Shown in pieces: positions 36,755-44,975 of a DNA stretch of 64,000 bases (position 1 is its first letter; each line of letters begins with the position of its first letter). The stretch spans positions 1-64,000 of the forward strand of contig NZ_JABELD010000068.1 of the NCBI RefSeq assembly GCF_018853445.1, read 5' to 3'. This stretch comes from Acidithiobacillus concretivorus (GTDB lineage: Bacteria; Pseudomonadota; Gammaproteobacteria; Acidithiobacillales; Acidithiobacillaceae). Below the pieces are notes generated by a model. It worked only from the letters and a program-made list of their open reading frames with translations, searched no databases and was not told the origin of the DNA. The position numbers and the translations under genes were made by a program.

Positions 36755-36819
36755 TTATGCGGCTTCGGGCAGCGCGGAGTGGGCTGACGTGGGCTTCATA
36801 AACGACGAAGACGGTGCAA

Positions 36820-37164
36820 TCAGGAAGCCATGGCCGACTTGTGCATTTTTTCCATGGTTTTTTTGCCGCATTTTCCGTCATGGGCCTTGATGGCCGTTTT
36901 ACTGACGCAATGTGCCTCCTTCGCCTTGGCGTTATTTGCAGCTTTGGGGGGCATCTTGTTCATGTTTTTTGAGCAATTGCCTTCCTGTTGACCCTTGCCC
37001 ATCATCTGCGAGCAATTACCTTCATTTTTGGCGCTACTGCCCATCATGGCTACTGGCTGCAGGGTCGCCGTGCCAATGGTGGCGGCAATGGCGGTTGCCG
37101 GTAATGCCGCCATGGACAAAGCAAAAGCGGAACCGAGTGCAGCAGAAATATAGGTTTTTTTCAT
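36820..37164 (-). CDS. Secreted Cys/Met-rich RiPP precursor, bufferin/HvfA-like
   Basis: A 114-residue peptide with a Sec signal (MKKTYISAALGSAFALSMAA, cleavage near residue 27). The core has four cysteines in acidic-Gly-basic settings: EGNCS (C51), EGNCS (C64), EAHC (C86) and DGKCG (C99), plus many Met, Lys and His. The EGKC-type motif is what MNIO enzymes modify in HvfA-like precursors, and the gene is followed directly by the DUF692 and DUF2063 genes. The inferred role is a periplasmic copper-binding, protective peptide. Shine-Dalgarno GAGGA is six bases before the start. The EGNC spelling and the missing DoxX partner set it apart from described systems. Confidence 0.82.
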   Translation of the reverse strand: MKKTYISAALGSAFALSMAALPATAIAATIGTATLQPVAMMGSSAKNEGNCSQMMGKGQQEGNCSKNMNKMPPKAANNAKAKEAHCVSKTAIKAHDGKCGKKTMEKMHKSAMAS

Positions 37165-37242
37165 GACAAATCCTCAATAAAGCAGGTTTTTAGGGAGCAG
37201 GCCATGGTGACGCCCACCCCCGGCTTGACTACGAGCAATCTC

Positions 37243-37650
37243 TCACAGCACATGAAATCCTGCAACTTTATTGTAAACAAAGGTAATCTGAACCAGAACC
37301 TGCTGGCCGTTGGCCATGGTCAGGCGCCATATTCCGCTCCGATATTTTCCTTCGTTCAGGGTGGTCACATAATTCGCCGTCCAGTGATTTTGCAGGTCCA
37401 ATTTTTTATCAAGCCCGGCAGCCATTTCCTTAAAGCTTTGCGCTGAAGCCGCTGTCGTGAACTGGGTATCTGCATTTTGTGTCCATAGGTTAAAATCCTT
37501 GTGAACCAGGGCTGTCATCAAGCGATCAAATTGTTTTTGGCTGTGATCAGGTGCCGAAATGCTGCAGTCGCCGGGATTGGCCGCCCATGCATTCTGAAAA
37601 ATAAACGGCGAGGTGCTGCACAGTAATACCAGTAAAGCTCTTTTCAGCAT
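37243..37650 (-). CDS. Small secreted protein of unknown function
   Basis: 135 residues with a clear signal peptide (LLVLLCSTSPFIFQNAWA) and one Cys in the mature part (GDCS). The remainder looks like a small alpha/beta NTF2-like fold with an N-terminal FDRLMTALVHKDFNLW and terminal strands (GIWRLTMANGQQVLVQITF); this is a weak structural guess. AAAGGA precedes the start. It lies 78 bp upstream of the RiPP precursor on the same strand and may share its transcript. Confidence 0.65.
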   Translation of the reverse strand: MLKRALLVLLCSTSPFIFQNAWAANPGDCSISAPDHSQKQFDRLMTALVHKDFNLWTQNADTQFTTAASAQSFKEMAAGLDKKLDLQNHWTANYVTTLNEGKYRSGIWRLTMANGQQVLVQITFVYNKVAGFHVL

Positions 37651-37717
37651 TCTGTTTTCCTTTTTTCAATCATAGCGAGATGAAATTTCAGTCAATCATT
37701 TATGCTACAAGAAGAGG

Positions 37718-38263
37718 CTACCAGCGGCCCCGAGGCCAATATCCCCAACCGGGTCCGTACCAACCAGGAAAGAAACCAAAGCCGGTCCCGACAAAAACCT
37801 GTTGCTCCACCTGTGCACGGGGCGGTTCTATAGGCCACAAATACACGGTATTCGCTGCCAGCTTGGGATAGGTATAACTGAACTGACCTACATCATGGTG
37901 CTCAGTGCCGGTAATCATTCCGATAAAAGTGACCTCACGGTCGGGACGATAAAGCATGGGATCATAAAAACCGGGTGCACAGGCCACAAAGCGACCAATA
38001 TGCGCCTCACCTTCTTCCGACTGGGGTCTGCCATTATTACGCAGGGGTTCACCCATGACGGTGAAGCAGGTTTGCTGCGTTTCGGGTCGGGTTTCAATGA
38101 TTTTACCACCCCAGCGAACCTGGTGGCCATTGAAGTTGCCGCTTTGTGCGGCGACAGGGGTGATGTTTGGAAAACTACCACTGACCGGAGTAACAGTTGC
38201 GCAACCGGAAAGGCAGGCCGCACTGATCAGGGTGGTCCATAAAGCCAAGCGTTGCTTCGTCAT
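37718..38263 (-). CDS. Slp-family outer-membrane lipoprotein
   Basis: A 181-residue lipoprotein: signal peptide ending LSGC, then the Slp domain with VRWGGKIIETRPETQQTCF, GRFVACAPGFYDPMLYRPDREVTFIG and PKLAANTVYLWP. It ends in an aromatic/Gly-rich tail (GFGFFPGWYGPGWGYWP). Slp proteins are starvation- and acid-associated outer-membrane lipoproteins. The start at 38263 has GGAG with 8-bp spacing; a TTG at 38278 is less likely. Confidence 0.85.
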   Translation of the reverse strand: MTKQRLALWTTLISAACLSGCATVTPVSGSFPNITPVAAQSGNFNGHQVRWGGKIIETRPETQQTCFTVMGEPLRNNGRPQSEEGEAHIGRFVACAPGFYDPMLYRPDREVTFIGMITGTEHHDVGQFSYTYPKLAANTVYLWPIEPPRAQVEQQVFVGTGFGFFPGWYGPGWGYWPRGRW

Positions 38264-38354
38264 GATTTTGCTCCGCAAAAATGAGACTGACCCGCATATT
38301 GACCGACATAATCCTGGATTGGTTCAAAGCCAGTCCAAGCCCTTGAATTTTAGC

Positions 38355-38723
38355 TTAACGGGAAGTTCCCGGTCTACCGTCATGGGCTTTGCTCCGACTT
38401 CCCCAGTAGCTGACAGCAAATAAAATGACAGCCATGACAAGTTCCTGCGCAGCCGGGATCAGCCATCCTCTGGGCCAGGACTGAAACAAAACCATGGCAA
38501 TGGTCAGCGCGCCAAGAAGAATCATGACTCCGGCCAGGCGCGACAGTACCGTAAATACATTTTTGGCAGTGAATATGCCAATGCCGCGATGAACGCCGAT
38601 TCCCCGCAGAAAACTGTCCAGTTTTTGTGGCGAAATCAGATAGACCAGTGCCAGGACCAGAAAGGCAAGGATGCCCAGTGCAATGATGACTCCAATGATA
38701 CTCATGATATTGACCATGGGCAT
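38355..38723 (-). CDS. Small integral membrane protein of unknown function
   Basis: 122 residues with three hydrophobic segments: IMSIIGVIIALGILAFLVLALVYL, LAGVMILLGALTIAMVLF and a third near AAQELVMAVILFAVSYW. No family is recognised. A strong GGAGG lies seven bases before the ATG at 38723, so that start is preferred over 38750. It is the most upstream gene of the minus-strand run leading to Slp and the RiPP cassette. Confidence 0.6.
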   Translation of the reverse strand: MPMVNIMSIIGVIIALGILAFLVLALVYLISPQKLDSFLRGIGVHRGIGIFTAKNVFTVLSRLAGVMILLGALTIAMVLFQSWPRGWLIPAAQELVMAVILFAVSYWGSRSKAHDGRPGTSR

Positions 38724-38814
38724 GACGGCTCCTCCATGTGGATTCTCCATAAACAGTATACCCTATACGACCATATCTGGGACCAAAAGTTGGTTTCAAG
38801 TGTAATGGCGTCGG

Positions 38815-38895
38815 CTAAAAATGCGGACTGCCTTCCTGTAGCCCGGCAAAACGCGCTTTGAGAAAATCTATCAGGGCGCGTACGGATGCGTTGTC
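38815..38895 (-). pseudogene. C-terminal remnant of a LysR-family regulator
   Basis: The 26 codons before a TAG at 38815 read DNASVRALIDFLKARFAG and on, the classic last helix of LysR regulators. A stop (38896-38898) precedes them in frame, and no DNA-binding domain is found upstream. Divergently placed LysR genes often neighbour pirin genes, and pirin starts 105 bp away, so this is probably the residue of its deleted regulator. Confidence 0.6.
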
Positions 38896-38999
38896 CTATA
38901 TATGAGACGCTGATAAGCAAATTTGGCCACTACGCATGTTTTGGATCAAGATCTATATTAATAGCGTAGCCAGTATGGACGCTTCTCAAGGAGATCAGC

Positions 39000-39866
39000 A
39001 TGAAAAAAATATTGGGTATTTATGATGCACCGCCTTCCCATTGGGTCGGCGATGGCTTTCCGGTCAGTTCGATGTTTTCTTATCATCAACACGGCAAAAT
39101 CTTGAGCCCTTTTTTGCTGCTGGATCATGCCGGGCCTATGCATTTTACCCCCAGTGAACAGCCGCGTGGCGTGGGTACCCATCCGCATCGGGGTTTTGAG
39201 ACGGTCACCATTGTTTATAAGGGCGAGGTCGCGCACAAGGATTCAACCGGTCGTGGCGGAATAATTGGCCCCGGCGATGTGCAATGGATGACTGCGGGCT
39301 CAGGAATTTTGCATGAGGAGTTCCATTCGCCAGCATTCACGGCAGCCGGGGGCGAGCTGGAGATGGTGCAACTCTGGGTGAATCTTCCGGCGCGTAACAA
39401 AATGACGACGCCTGCTTATCAGGCCATTGTAGATGGAGATATTCCGCAAGTGGCGTTGCCGGAACAGGCTGGATCATTACGGGTGATTGCAGGTGAATAT
39501 GCCGGAGAAAAAGGCCCGGCCCAAACTTTTTCGCCGCTACAGGTCTGGGATATTCGCCTGCTGGCCGGGGGGCGCAGTCAATGGACGCTGCCCGAAGGAT
39601 GGAATGTGGCGCTGGTGCTGTTGCAAGGAGAAGTGATGGTGAACGGTGAAAAGGTGCTACAGGCTTCGCAGATGCTGGTGCTGGATGCTGCGGCCCAGGA
39701 TTTTTCCATCGAAGCCCACAGTGATGCGGTGCTTTTGCTGCTCAGTGGCGAACCGCTGGATGAGCCTATTGTCGGATATGGTCCATTTGTCATGAACACG
39801 GAAGCGGAAATTCAACAGGCCATTGCAGATTTCAGAAGTGGCCGGTTTGGGCAGATGGAACAATGA
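39000..39866 (+). CDS. Pirin family protein
   Basis: A 288-residue bicupin of the pirin family. The metal site is in the N-terminal cupin: HPHRGFETVTIVYKG supplies two His, and SGILHEEFH a third His plus Glu. PGDVQWMTAGSG is the family signature. Some bacterial pirins are quercetin dioxygenases; others bind metabolic enzymes, so the function is open. AAGGAG stands ahead of the start. It converges on the TMEM175-like gene with a 3-bp gap. Confidence 0.93.
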   Translation: MKKILGIYDAPPSHWVGDGFPVSSMFSYHQHGKILSPFLLLDHAGPMHFTPSEQPRGVGTHPHRGFETVTIVYKGEVAHKDSTGRGGIIGPGDVQWMTAGSGILHEEFHSPAFTAAGGELEMVQLWVNLPARNKMTTPAYQAIVDGDIPQVALPEQAGSLRVIAGEYAGEKGPAQTFSPLQVWDIRLLAGGRSQWTLPEGWNVALVLLQGEVMVNGEKVLQASQMLVLDAAAQDFSIEAHSDAVLLLLSGEPLDEPIVGYGPFVMNTEAEIQQAIADFRSGRFGQMEQ

Positions 39867-39869
39867 TTA

Positions 39870-40448
39870 TCATTCTTTGCTGTCGACAAGAAGGTTTTCG
39901 ATCCGGCGATCTGGAATCAACCATAAAAAAGCGAGTCCCAGATAAATAAGTTTGGCACCTGTGGGTGACCATTGAGCGGAAATAATGCCTATGAAATAGA
40001 AGACGGGCGAGACTTTTCCTTTCCAGTCCCGACCAATGGCGCGCCGCAGGGTCGGTGCTCCGGCTGCGATAATGCGCTGCTGAAGGATGAAATAGGCAAT
40101 GGCAGCCATGAAAAGGACCACGCCGTATAATTCTGTCGGTGCTGTGGCGAAATGGTTTTCACCCATCCAACTGGTGACGAAGGGAAAAAGTGATAACCAG
40201 AACAGCAGATGCAAATTGGCCCAGAGAATACTGCCGGTGATTTTTCCACTGGCTTGCAGCATGTTGTGATGGTTGTTCCAGTAAATACCGACGTAAATGA
40301 AGCTCATTATGTAGCTGAGAAATACGGGCAGCACGGGTAACAGTGCTGCCATATTTTCCCCGTGAGGTACCTTCATTTCGATGACCATGATGGTGATGAT
40401 GATGGCAATAACACCATCACTGAAGGCTTCCAAGCGGTTTCTGCCCAT
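39870..40448 (-). CDS. TMEM175-type (DUF1211) potassium channel
   Basis: A 192-residue membrane protein with about six helices. Its N-terminal RLEAFSDGVIAIIITIMVIEM holds the FSD signature of TMEM175/DUF1211, whose bacterial members are K+-selective channels. WNNHHNML and LFWLSLFPF are further conserved segments. GGGAG lies seven bases before the start. Potassium influx helps set the inside-positive membrane potential of acidophiles, so a role in pH or potential homeostasis is a fair inference. Confidence 0.88.
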   Translation of the reverse strand: MGRNRLEAFSDGVIAIIITIMVIEMKVPHGENMAALLPVLPVFLSYIMSFIYVGIYWNNHHNMLQASGKITGSILWANLHLLFWLSLFPFVTSWMGENHFATAPTELYGVVLFMAAIAYFILQQRIIAAGAPTLRRAIGRDWKGKVSPVFYFIGIISAQWSPTGAKLIYLGLAFLWLIPDRRIENLLVDSKE

Positions 40449-40482
40449 ACTTTCTCCCTGACTGTCTGCAGCTATTTGATCA

Positions 40483-40676
40483 TAAAAAAGGCAGTTGGCT
40501 TGGGGGCTTTTTGCTCCAACGTCCCTTGCCTGTTGTTCTAAGGCTCACCCTGCTGTCAGGAGAGAACTCGCCCTTTGGGCTCAAACAGCTCTCCTGACGG
40601 GCGCAGGATTTCACCAAGAACAACAACGGCGCGGGCCAAAGTCGCGGCAAAGCCCCCAAGCCAACTGCCTTTTTTA
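40483..40676. mobile_element. MITE-like element with 28-bp perfect terminal inverted repeats
   Basis: 40483-40510 and 40649-40676 are exact reverse complements (28 of 28; outer end TAAAAAAGGCAGTTGG). They enclose 138 bp with no gene. The interior includes the GTCAGGAGAG/CTCTCCTGAC hairpin also found at 1-44. TTTGATCA stands immediately left of the element and again one base right of it (40678-40685), a candidate 8-bp target duplication. It sits between the DUF1211 gene and the 3' end of cfa. No transposase is present, so mobilisation would have to be in trans. Confidence 0.75.
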
Positions 40677-40732
40677 GTTTGATCAGTCAGGGTATATTAA
40701 GCATGATTATTCCGTGAGGGAATATTTCGGGC

Positions 40733-41986
40733 TTACAAATCGCCCCAATCCGGTTCAGCCAGACGGTATTGATCATTGTCATATTGATAGCGTCGTTCCC
40801 AGGGGCGCGGAGTGAGTTCTTCTCCAGTTTGCTTGATGGCCAGCACCTGATGCAACGCCGACCAGTTACGCCAGAAGGCGTAAGCGCATCCTGCCATATA
40901 AATGGCCCAGATCCGATAGCGTTTATCTCCGATCATGGCGATAGCTTCGTCCTTATGGGCTTCCAGGCGATCTACCCAATGAATCAAGGTCTGGGCATAG
41001 TGTGGACGCAGGTTTTCGACATCAATCACCTCAAGATTCTGTCCGGCCATATCCCGGACGAGGCGCCAGAGGTGAGGAATTTCCCCATCGGGAAACACGT
41101 ATTTATCCATGAAATCACTGCCGGAATGATGTCCCCCCTCGTCATCCTGCTGGCTGGCGGTAATACCATGATTCATGACCCAACCGCCTTCCTTGAGTAC
41201 CCGGTTGATGACTTCAAAATACTCGGGTAACTTGGCACGACCCACGTGCTCGAACATGCCGACGGATGACACCTTGTCAAAATAATCGCGTTCGGGAATA
41301 TCGCGGTAGTCCTGCAGACGAATTTCTAGCCGATCGGCGAGACCTTCTTTTTCAATGCGCTCTTTGGCAAAGGCAAACTGTTCTTCACTGAGGGTAACGC
41401 CCACCCCCTGAATGCCATAGTGTTTAGCGGCCCAGGTCAGCAGGCCGCCCCAGCCACAGCCAATATCCAAAAGTTTTTCGCCAGGTTGCAGATGGAGCTT
41501 GCGACAGATGTGATCCAGTTTCTGCTCTTGGGCAACATCAATATCTTCTTTGCCGGTTTTGAAATAGCCACAGGAGTACACCATGTTGCGATCTAGCCAA
41601 AGCTTGTAGAAGTCGTTGGAAACATCGTAATGATAGTGAATGGCTTCCTTGTCCTTGGCTTTGCTGTGTAACGCCTTGTGGAGAATGCCGGTTTTGGGCT
41701 TTTTGGCCGGAAATGCGTCGCTGAGGCCTTCGGCAACGGCCAGAATGTCCTGGTAGCGTCCTTCAATGCCAATATTGCCTTCCACATAACCTTCGCCTAA
41801 TACGTCCAGGGCGCTGCCGGTGAGTAACTGGGTAATGACCTTGGCGGATTTGAGATGCATGGTGACCAATGTGGGTTCATCGAAAGCATATTCGTGACCA
41901 TCCCAAAAAAAGACCCGTAAGGGCAGCGCCTTGCCATTGAGGCCTTTTTTGACATGATCCAGAAAGGTGGTTCGTAAGTCTTTCAC
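40733..41986 (-). CDS. cfa: Cyclopropane-fatty-acyl-phospholipid synthase
   Basis: A SAM-dependent enzyme that adds a methylene bridge to unsaturated lipid chains, giving acid-resistant membranes. 417 residues: an N-terminal lipid-binding domain, then the methyltransferase with SAM motif LLDIGCGWGGLLTWAA, HYDVSNDFYKLWLD, EHVGRAKLPEYF and the C-terminal WRNWSALHQ. The start is GTG at 41986 with AGGAG eight bases upstream. It lies 137 bp after the first Ehr operon on the same strand. Confidence 0.95.
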   Translation of the reverse strand: MKDLRTTFLDHVKKGLNGKALPLRVFFWDGHEYAFDEPTLVTMHLKSAKVITQLLTGSALDVLGEGYVEGNIGIEGRYQDILAVAEGLSDAFPAKKPKTGILHKALHSKAKDKEAIHYHYDVSNDFYKLWLDRNMVYSCGYFKTGKEDIDVAQEQKLDHICRKLHLQPGEKLLDIGCGWGGLLTWAAKHYGIQGVGVTLSEEQFAFAKERIEKEGLADRLEIRLQDYRDIPERDYFDKVSSVGMFEHVGRAKLPEYFEVINRVLKEGGWVMNHGITASQQDDEGGHHSGSDFMDKYVFPDGEIPHLWRLVRDMAGQNLEVIDVENLRPHYAQTLIHWVDRLEAHKDEAIAMIGDKRYRIWAIYMAGCAYAFWRNWSALHQVLAIKQTGEELTPRPWERRYQYDNDQYRLAEPDWGDL

Positions 41987-42034
41987 GTAACAACTCCTTT
42001 AATTAGCAAGTGAAATAGTCAAAAGTCTTCTATT

Positions 42035-42048
42035 GGGGTCGAAACCCC
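42035..42048 (-). terminator. Short UUCG-loop hairpin after the first Ehr operon
   Basis: On the minus strand GGGGT, TTCG, ACCCC forms a 5-bp stem with a stable UUCG tetraloop, 76 bp after the HyfB-like stop. There is no direct U-tract (a TTTT follows about 12 nt later), so termination is only a possibility. Confidence 0.3.
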
Positions 42049-42123
42049 CTGACTTGATTATAGAACAATCCATTTCCGTCCATTTTGCACACTGTGCGAA
42101 TCGGGGTGACGGAAGGCACCCAT

Positions 42124-44238
42124 TTAACGGGTTCCTGCACTGGCAACAATAACCAGCACCACAACCATGGCGACGAGGATATAGCTGGCATAGGTATTTA
42201 CGTGTCCTTTGTGCATTTTGGCGAGGCGACTCGCGATGTACAGGGCCACGCGAATGCTGGGCCGGATGACCAGGCGTTCGGAGATGTTGGTAATAACCTG
42301 ATGGTAACTGCGTGTCAGTACAAAGGCGCCGTGGCGTTCTTCGTTTTCTTCAATCAAGGGATGAAAAAATCCCTGAAACACCACACGTACCGGCGCAGCA
42401 AAAGTAGTGGCTGTGTAGGTCATTTCCGGACGCAGGCGGGTAAGTCCGCCATCCCACAAGGTATTCCGGGTGACCCGGCGCCGGCGTATAACGCGCACCA
42501 AAATCCACACGCTGCCAAGCATCACTACCAGTACCCCAAAGGTGAGCAAAGTGGACATGGCGTAGACCACCGGGGCAGGGGTTTGATCAAGATGCATCAC
42601 GACCAGGCTGCGCAAGGGCAGAAATGCTCCGCCCAGGCTGGCCCCAATGGGATCCAGGGCATGACGGATAGCCATGGGAACCTGGCTGGGAATATGGAAG
42701 AAATCAGGCACCAGAGAAGCCGTGGGATTCGTCCCCAGCAGGGTCGCCGCCAACCTGGACAAAACCGGGATGACGAGGGTAGCGGCCAGGCCCAGTAACA
42801 AAGCCAGCAATGCCAACAAGCCCATGGGCAGCACGACCGTTAGGGGAGCTTTTTTGGCGTTGGCAGCCTGAGTGGAGCGCGGCAGTCCCATCAGGGCGCT
42901 ACCGGGGAGCATGATAAAACAGGTCAGGGCGAGCCCGGAGGTCAGTGCCAGCAGGGCCCCGGAGAGCGCGAAAGTGATGCGCACGGGTATATCCGGTATT
43001 TCGACGACGCGTAGCAAAGATTCCAGCAATAACCATTCGCTGACAAAACCGTTAAAAGGCGGAAGTGCGGCAATGGCAAAAGCGCCTATCAGGAAAAAGC
43101 TGCCCAGAGCCGGGAGGCGTTTCATCAGCCCACCCAGTTCATCCAGGTTATGCGTGCCGGTGCTGGCGTCAATGCCACCCGCGCCGAGAAACAGCAAGGT
43201 CTTGAAGGTGGAATGATTAATCATGTGATAAAGACCTGCCACCATGCTGGCACCGCCGAGCAGGGGATGACCATAGGCGGCGAAGGTTAGACCGGCACCA
43301 ATACCCGCAGTAGCAATTCCCATGTTTTCCACTGAACTTTGCGCCAACAGACGTTTCATGTCTTTTTCAACGAGCGCATAGATAATGCCGATGAGTGCGG
43401 TGAGCGCGCCGCTGCTGAGAATAATCAGACCGAGCTGCGGTTGATGTAGCGCAACGGGGGCGTCAATGCGCAAAAAAGCATACAGTCCCAGATTAAGCGT
43501 GGCACCGGAGAGTATGGGGGATGTGGAACGTGGTGCTGTGCCATGCGCCGCAGGTAACCAGACATTGAGAGGAATGATGCCTGCTTTCATGCCAAACCCG
43601 AAAAATGCCAATAATCCCGCGATCATCAACAAGGTTGGAGACATTTCCGGAACCGCATGGGCAATTCCGGTCAGTTGTGGCGTGCCAGCGGCAGAGGCGA
43701 GCAGCAACAGGCTTACCAGGCCGGCCAGACTCCCCAATTCAGAAAGCGCGAGGGTGAGCAGTCCTGCGGCAACAGGTTTGCTTTGCCGGGTTTCAAAGGT
43801 GATGAGACCCCAAATAGCCAGTGCGGCCAGTTCCCAGCAAAAAATGAAAGCAACAATACTGCCAGCCAGGAAAAAGCCGATCATACTGGCTAAAGTCAGC
43901 ATGGCAATGCCCAGAAACAGGCCACGTCGTCCCGATGCATAAAGGTTGGCATCGCGCGTCACAAAGGGAATGGCCACAGCAAAAACACTGGAGGTGATAA
44001 GTATGAGCAGACCACCCAGTGGAGTTTGTACAAAATCAAAGGGGCCAATGATGGGCAGACTGAGGGTGATCAGTGGCAGGCTCTGCCCTGCGGCAATAGC
44101 TATAATGCCCTGAATGCCCGCCAGCACACAGGCGCTGCTCATCAGCAACCAGGCGAGCAGGGCGGGAATCCGGCGGCCAGGAATCAGCGCCAGTAATGGA
44201 CCAGCGGCAAAAAGCAGGTAAGCAATGATGTAAAGCAT
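42124..44238 (-). CDS. HyfB/NuoL-like proton-channel subunit, Ehr complex 1
   Basis: A 704-residue antiporter-like subunit (complex I NuoL/M/N, Mrp and HyfB superfamily) with about 16 membrane helices. The conserved core includes FGFGMKAGIIPLNVWLPAAH with the key Lys, LLAQSSVENMGI, YHMINHSTFKTLLFLGAG and ALPPFNGFVSEWLLLE. A long C-terminal extension has a lateral-helix-like part and a final helix. The start at 44238 shares one base with the upstream stop (TGATG). It is the terminal gene of the first Ehr operon. Role: ion translocation coupled to the NuoB/NuoCD-like peripheral arm. Confidence 0.85.
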   Translation of the reverse strand: MLYIIAYLLFAAGPLLALIPGRRIPALLAWLLMSSACVLAGIQGIIAIAAGQSLPLITLSLPIIGPFDFVQTPLGGLLILITSSVFAVAIPFVTRDANLYASGRRGLFLGIAMLTLASMIGFFLAGSIVAFIFCWELAALAIWGLITFETRQSKPVAAGLLTLALSELGSLAGLVSLLLLASAAGTPQLTGIAHAVPEMSPTLLMIAGLLAFFGFGMKAGIIPLNVWLPAAHGTAPRSTSPILSGATLNLGLYAFLRIDAPVALHQPQLGLIILSSGALTALIGIIYALVEKDMKRLLAQSSVENMGIATAGIGAGLTFAAYGHPLLGGASMVAGLYHMINHSTFKTLLFLGAGGIDASTGTHNLDELGGLMKRLPALGSFFLIGAFAIAALPPFNGFVSEWLLLESLLRVVEIPDIPVRITFALSGALLALTSGLALTCFIMLPGSALMGLPRSTQAANAKKAPLTVVLPMGLLALLALLLGLAATLVIPVLSRLAATLLGTNPTASLVPDFFHIPSQVPMAIRHALDPIGASLGGAFLPLRSLVVMHLDQTPAPVVYAMSTLLTFGVLVVMLGSVWILVRVIRRRRVTRNTLWDGGLTRLRPEMTYTATTFAAPVRVVFQGFFHPLIEENEERHGAFVLTRSYHQVITNISERLVIRPSIRVALYIASRLAKMHKGHVNTYASYILVAMVVVLVIVASAGTR

Positions 44239-44975
44239 CAGGGCTGTTCCTCCAGAGCGGCAGGTGCTACGCGTCCGACCAGGCTGAGCAACCCATGAAT
44301 AATGGCGAGAGGCGGTGGCGGGCAGCCAGGTAACCACAAATCTACCGGGACAATTTTTTCCAGACCACCTGCACAGGCAAAACTCTCGCCAAATACCCCG
44401 CCATTGATGGCGCAGGTTCCCATGCCCATAACCCGTTTGGGTTCAGGCATGGCTGCGTAAGCCTTGCTGATGGCCGTGCGCATGGCGTCGGTAATCGGAC
44501 CGGCAACCAGCAGGACATCGGCATCGCGGGGCGTTGCGGTCACGAAAATACCGAGACGATGGAGGTTGTAGGGAGGTGCATCAATCAGGCGGACTTCATT
44601 GACACAGGCTCCGCAGGCCCCGGCATCTACGTACAGCACCTGAAGAGAACGCGTAAAACGTGATCCCAGAGAAGGCTGGGCGGAAGTGCTGGGGGCTCCC
44701 CAACTGAAATCCGTGGTCCAAGGCAGAGCATTTTCGCCCTGGCGGCAGCGTTGGCAATGAATACAGTGGGAAAAATCGACCGCGACGCCATCAGTCTCAT
44801 CCTGGCTCACGACTTTCAGTGCCTGGGTGGGGCAAAGTGCAGCAATTTCTTCAGCACGCTCAGTCGCTCCGGCGCGGGGGCGCCCCGGCGTAATGCCGGG
44901 GCTGTCTTCCGCACCATCTGGCCAGGAGGTCGTGGTGATTCCCCGTTGCAATCCATAATATGGCCAAAAGCTCAT
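44238..44975 (-). CDS. NuoB/HyfI-like subunit with reduced ferredoxin domain, Ehr complex 1
   Basis: The 245-residue C-terminal part is a NuoB-type subunit with four Cys for the proximal [4Fe-4S] cluster: DAGACGAC, GMGTC and LPGCPP. An N-terminal ferredoxin-like part keeps only CPTQAL and CIHCQRC. Those are exactly the four ligands of one cluster of a two-cluster ferredoxin; the three Cys of the first motif and the last Cys of the second are gone. Complex 2's homologue keeps all eight. It overlaps its neighbours by one base on each side. It would carry electrons within the peripheral arm; the donor and acceptor are unknown. Confidence 0.85.
   Translation of the reverse strand: MSFWPYYGLQRGITTTSWPDGAEDSPGITPGRPRAGATERAEEIAALCPTQALKVVSQDETDGVAVDFSHCIHCQRCRQGENALPWTTDFSWGAPSTSAQPSLGSRFTRSLQVLYVDAGACGACVNEVRLIDAPPYNLHRLGIFVTATPRDADVLLVAGPITDAMRTAISKAYAAMPEPKRVMGMGTCAINGGVFGESFACAGGLEKIVPVDLWLPGCPPPPLAIIHGLLSLVGRVAPAALEEQP

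Noticed and set aside
40706-40725. Small hairpin (ATTCC / GGAAT) after cfa as a terminator
   Set aside because: Only five A/T-rich base pairs and no following U-tract on the coding strand.
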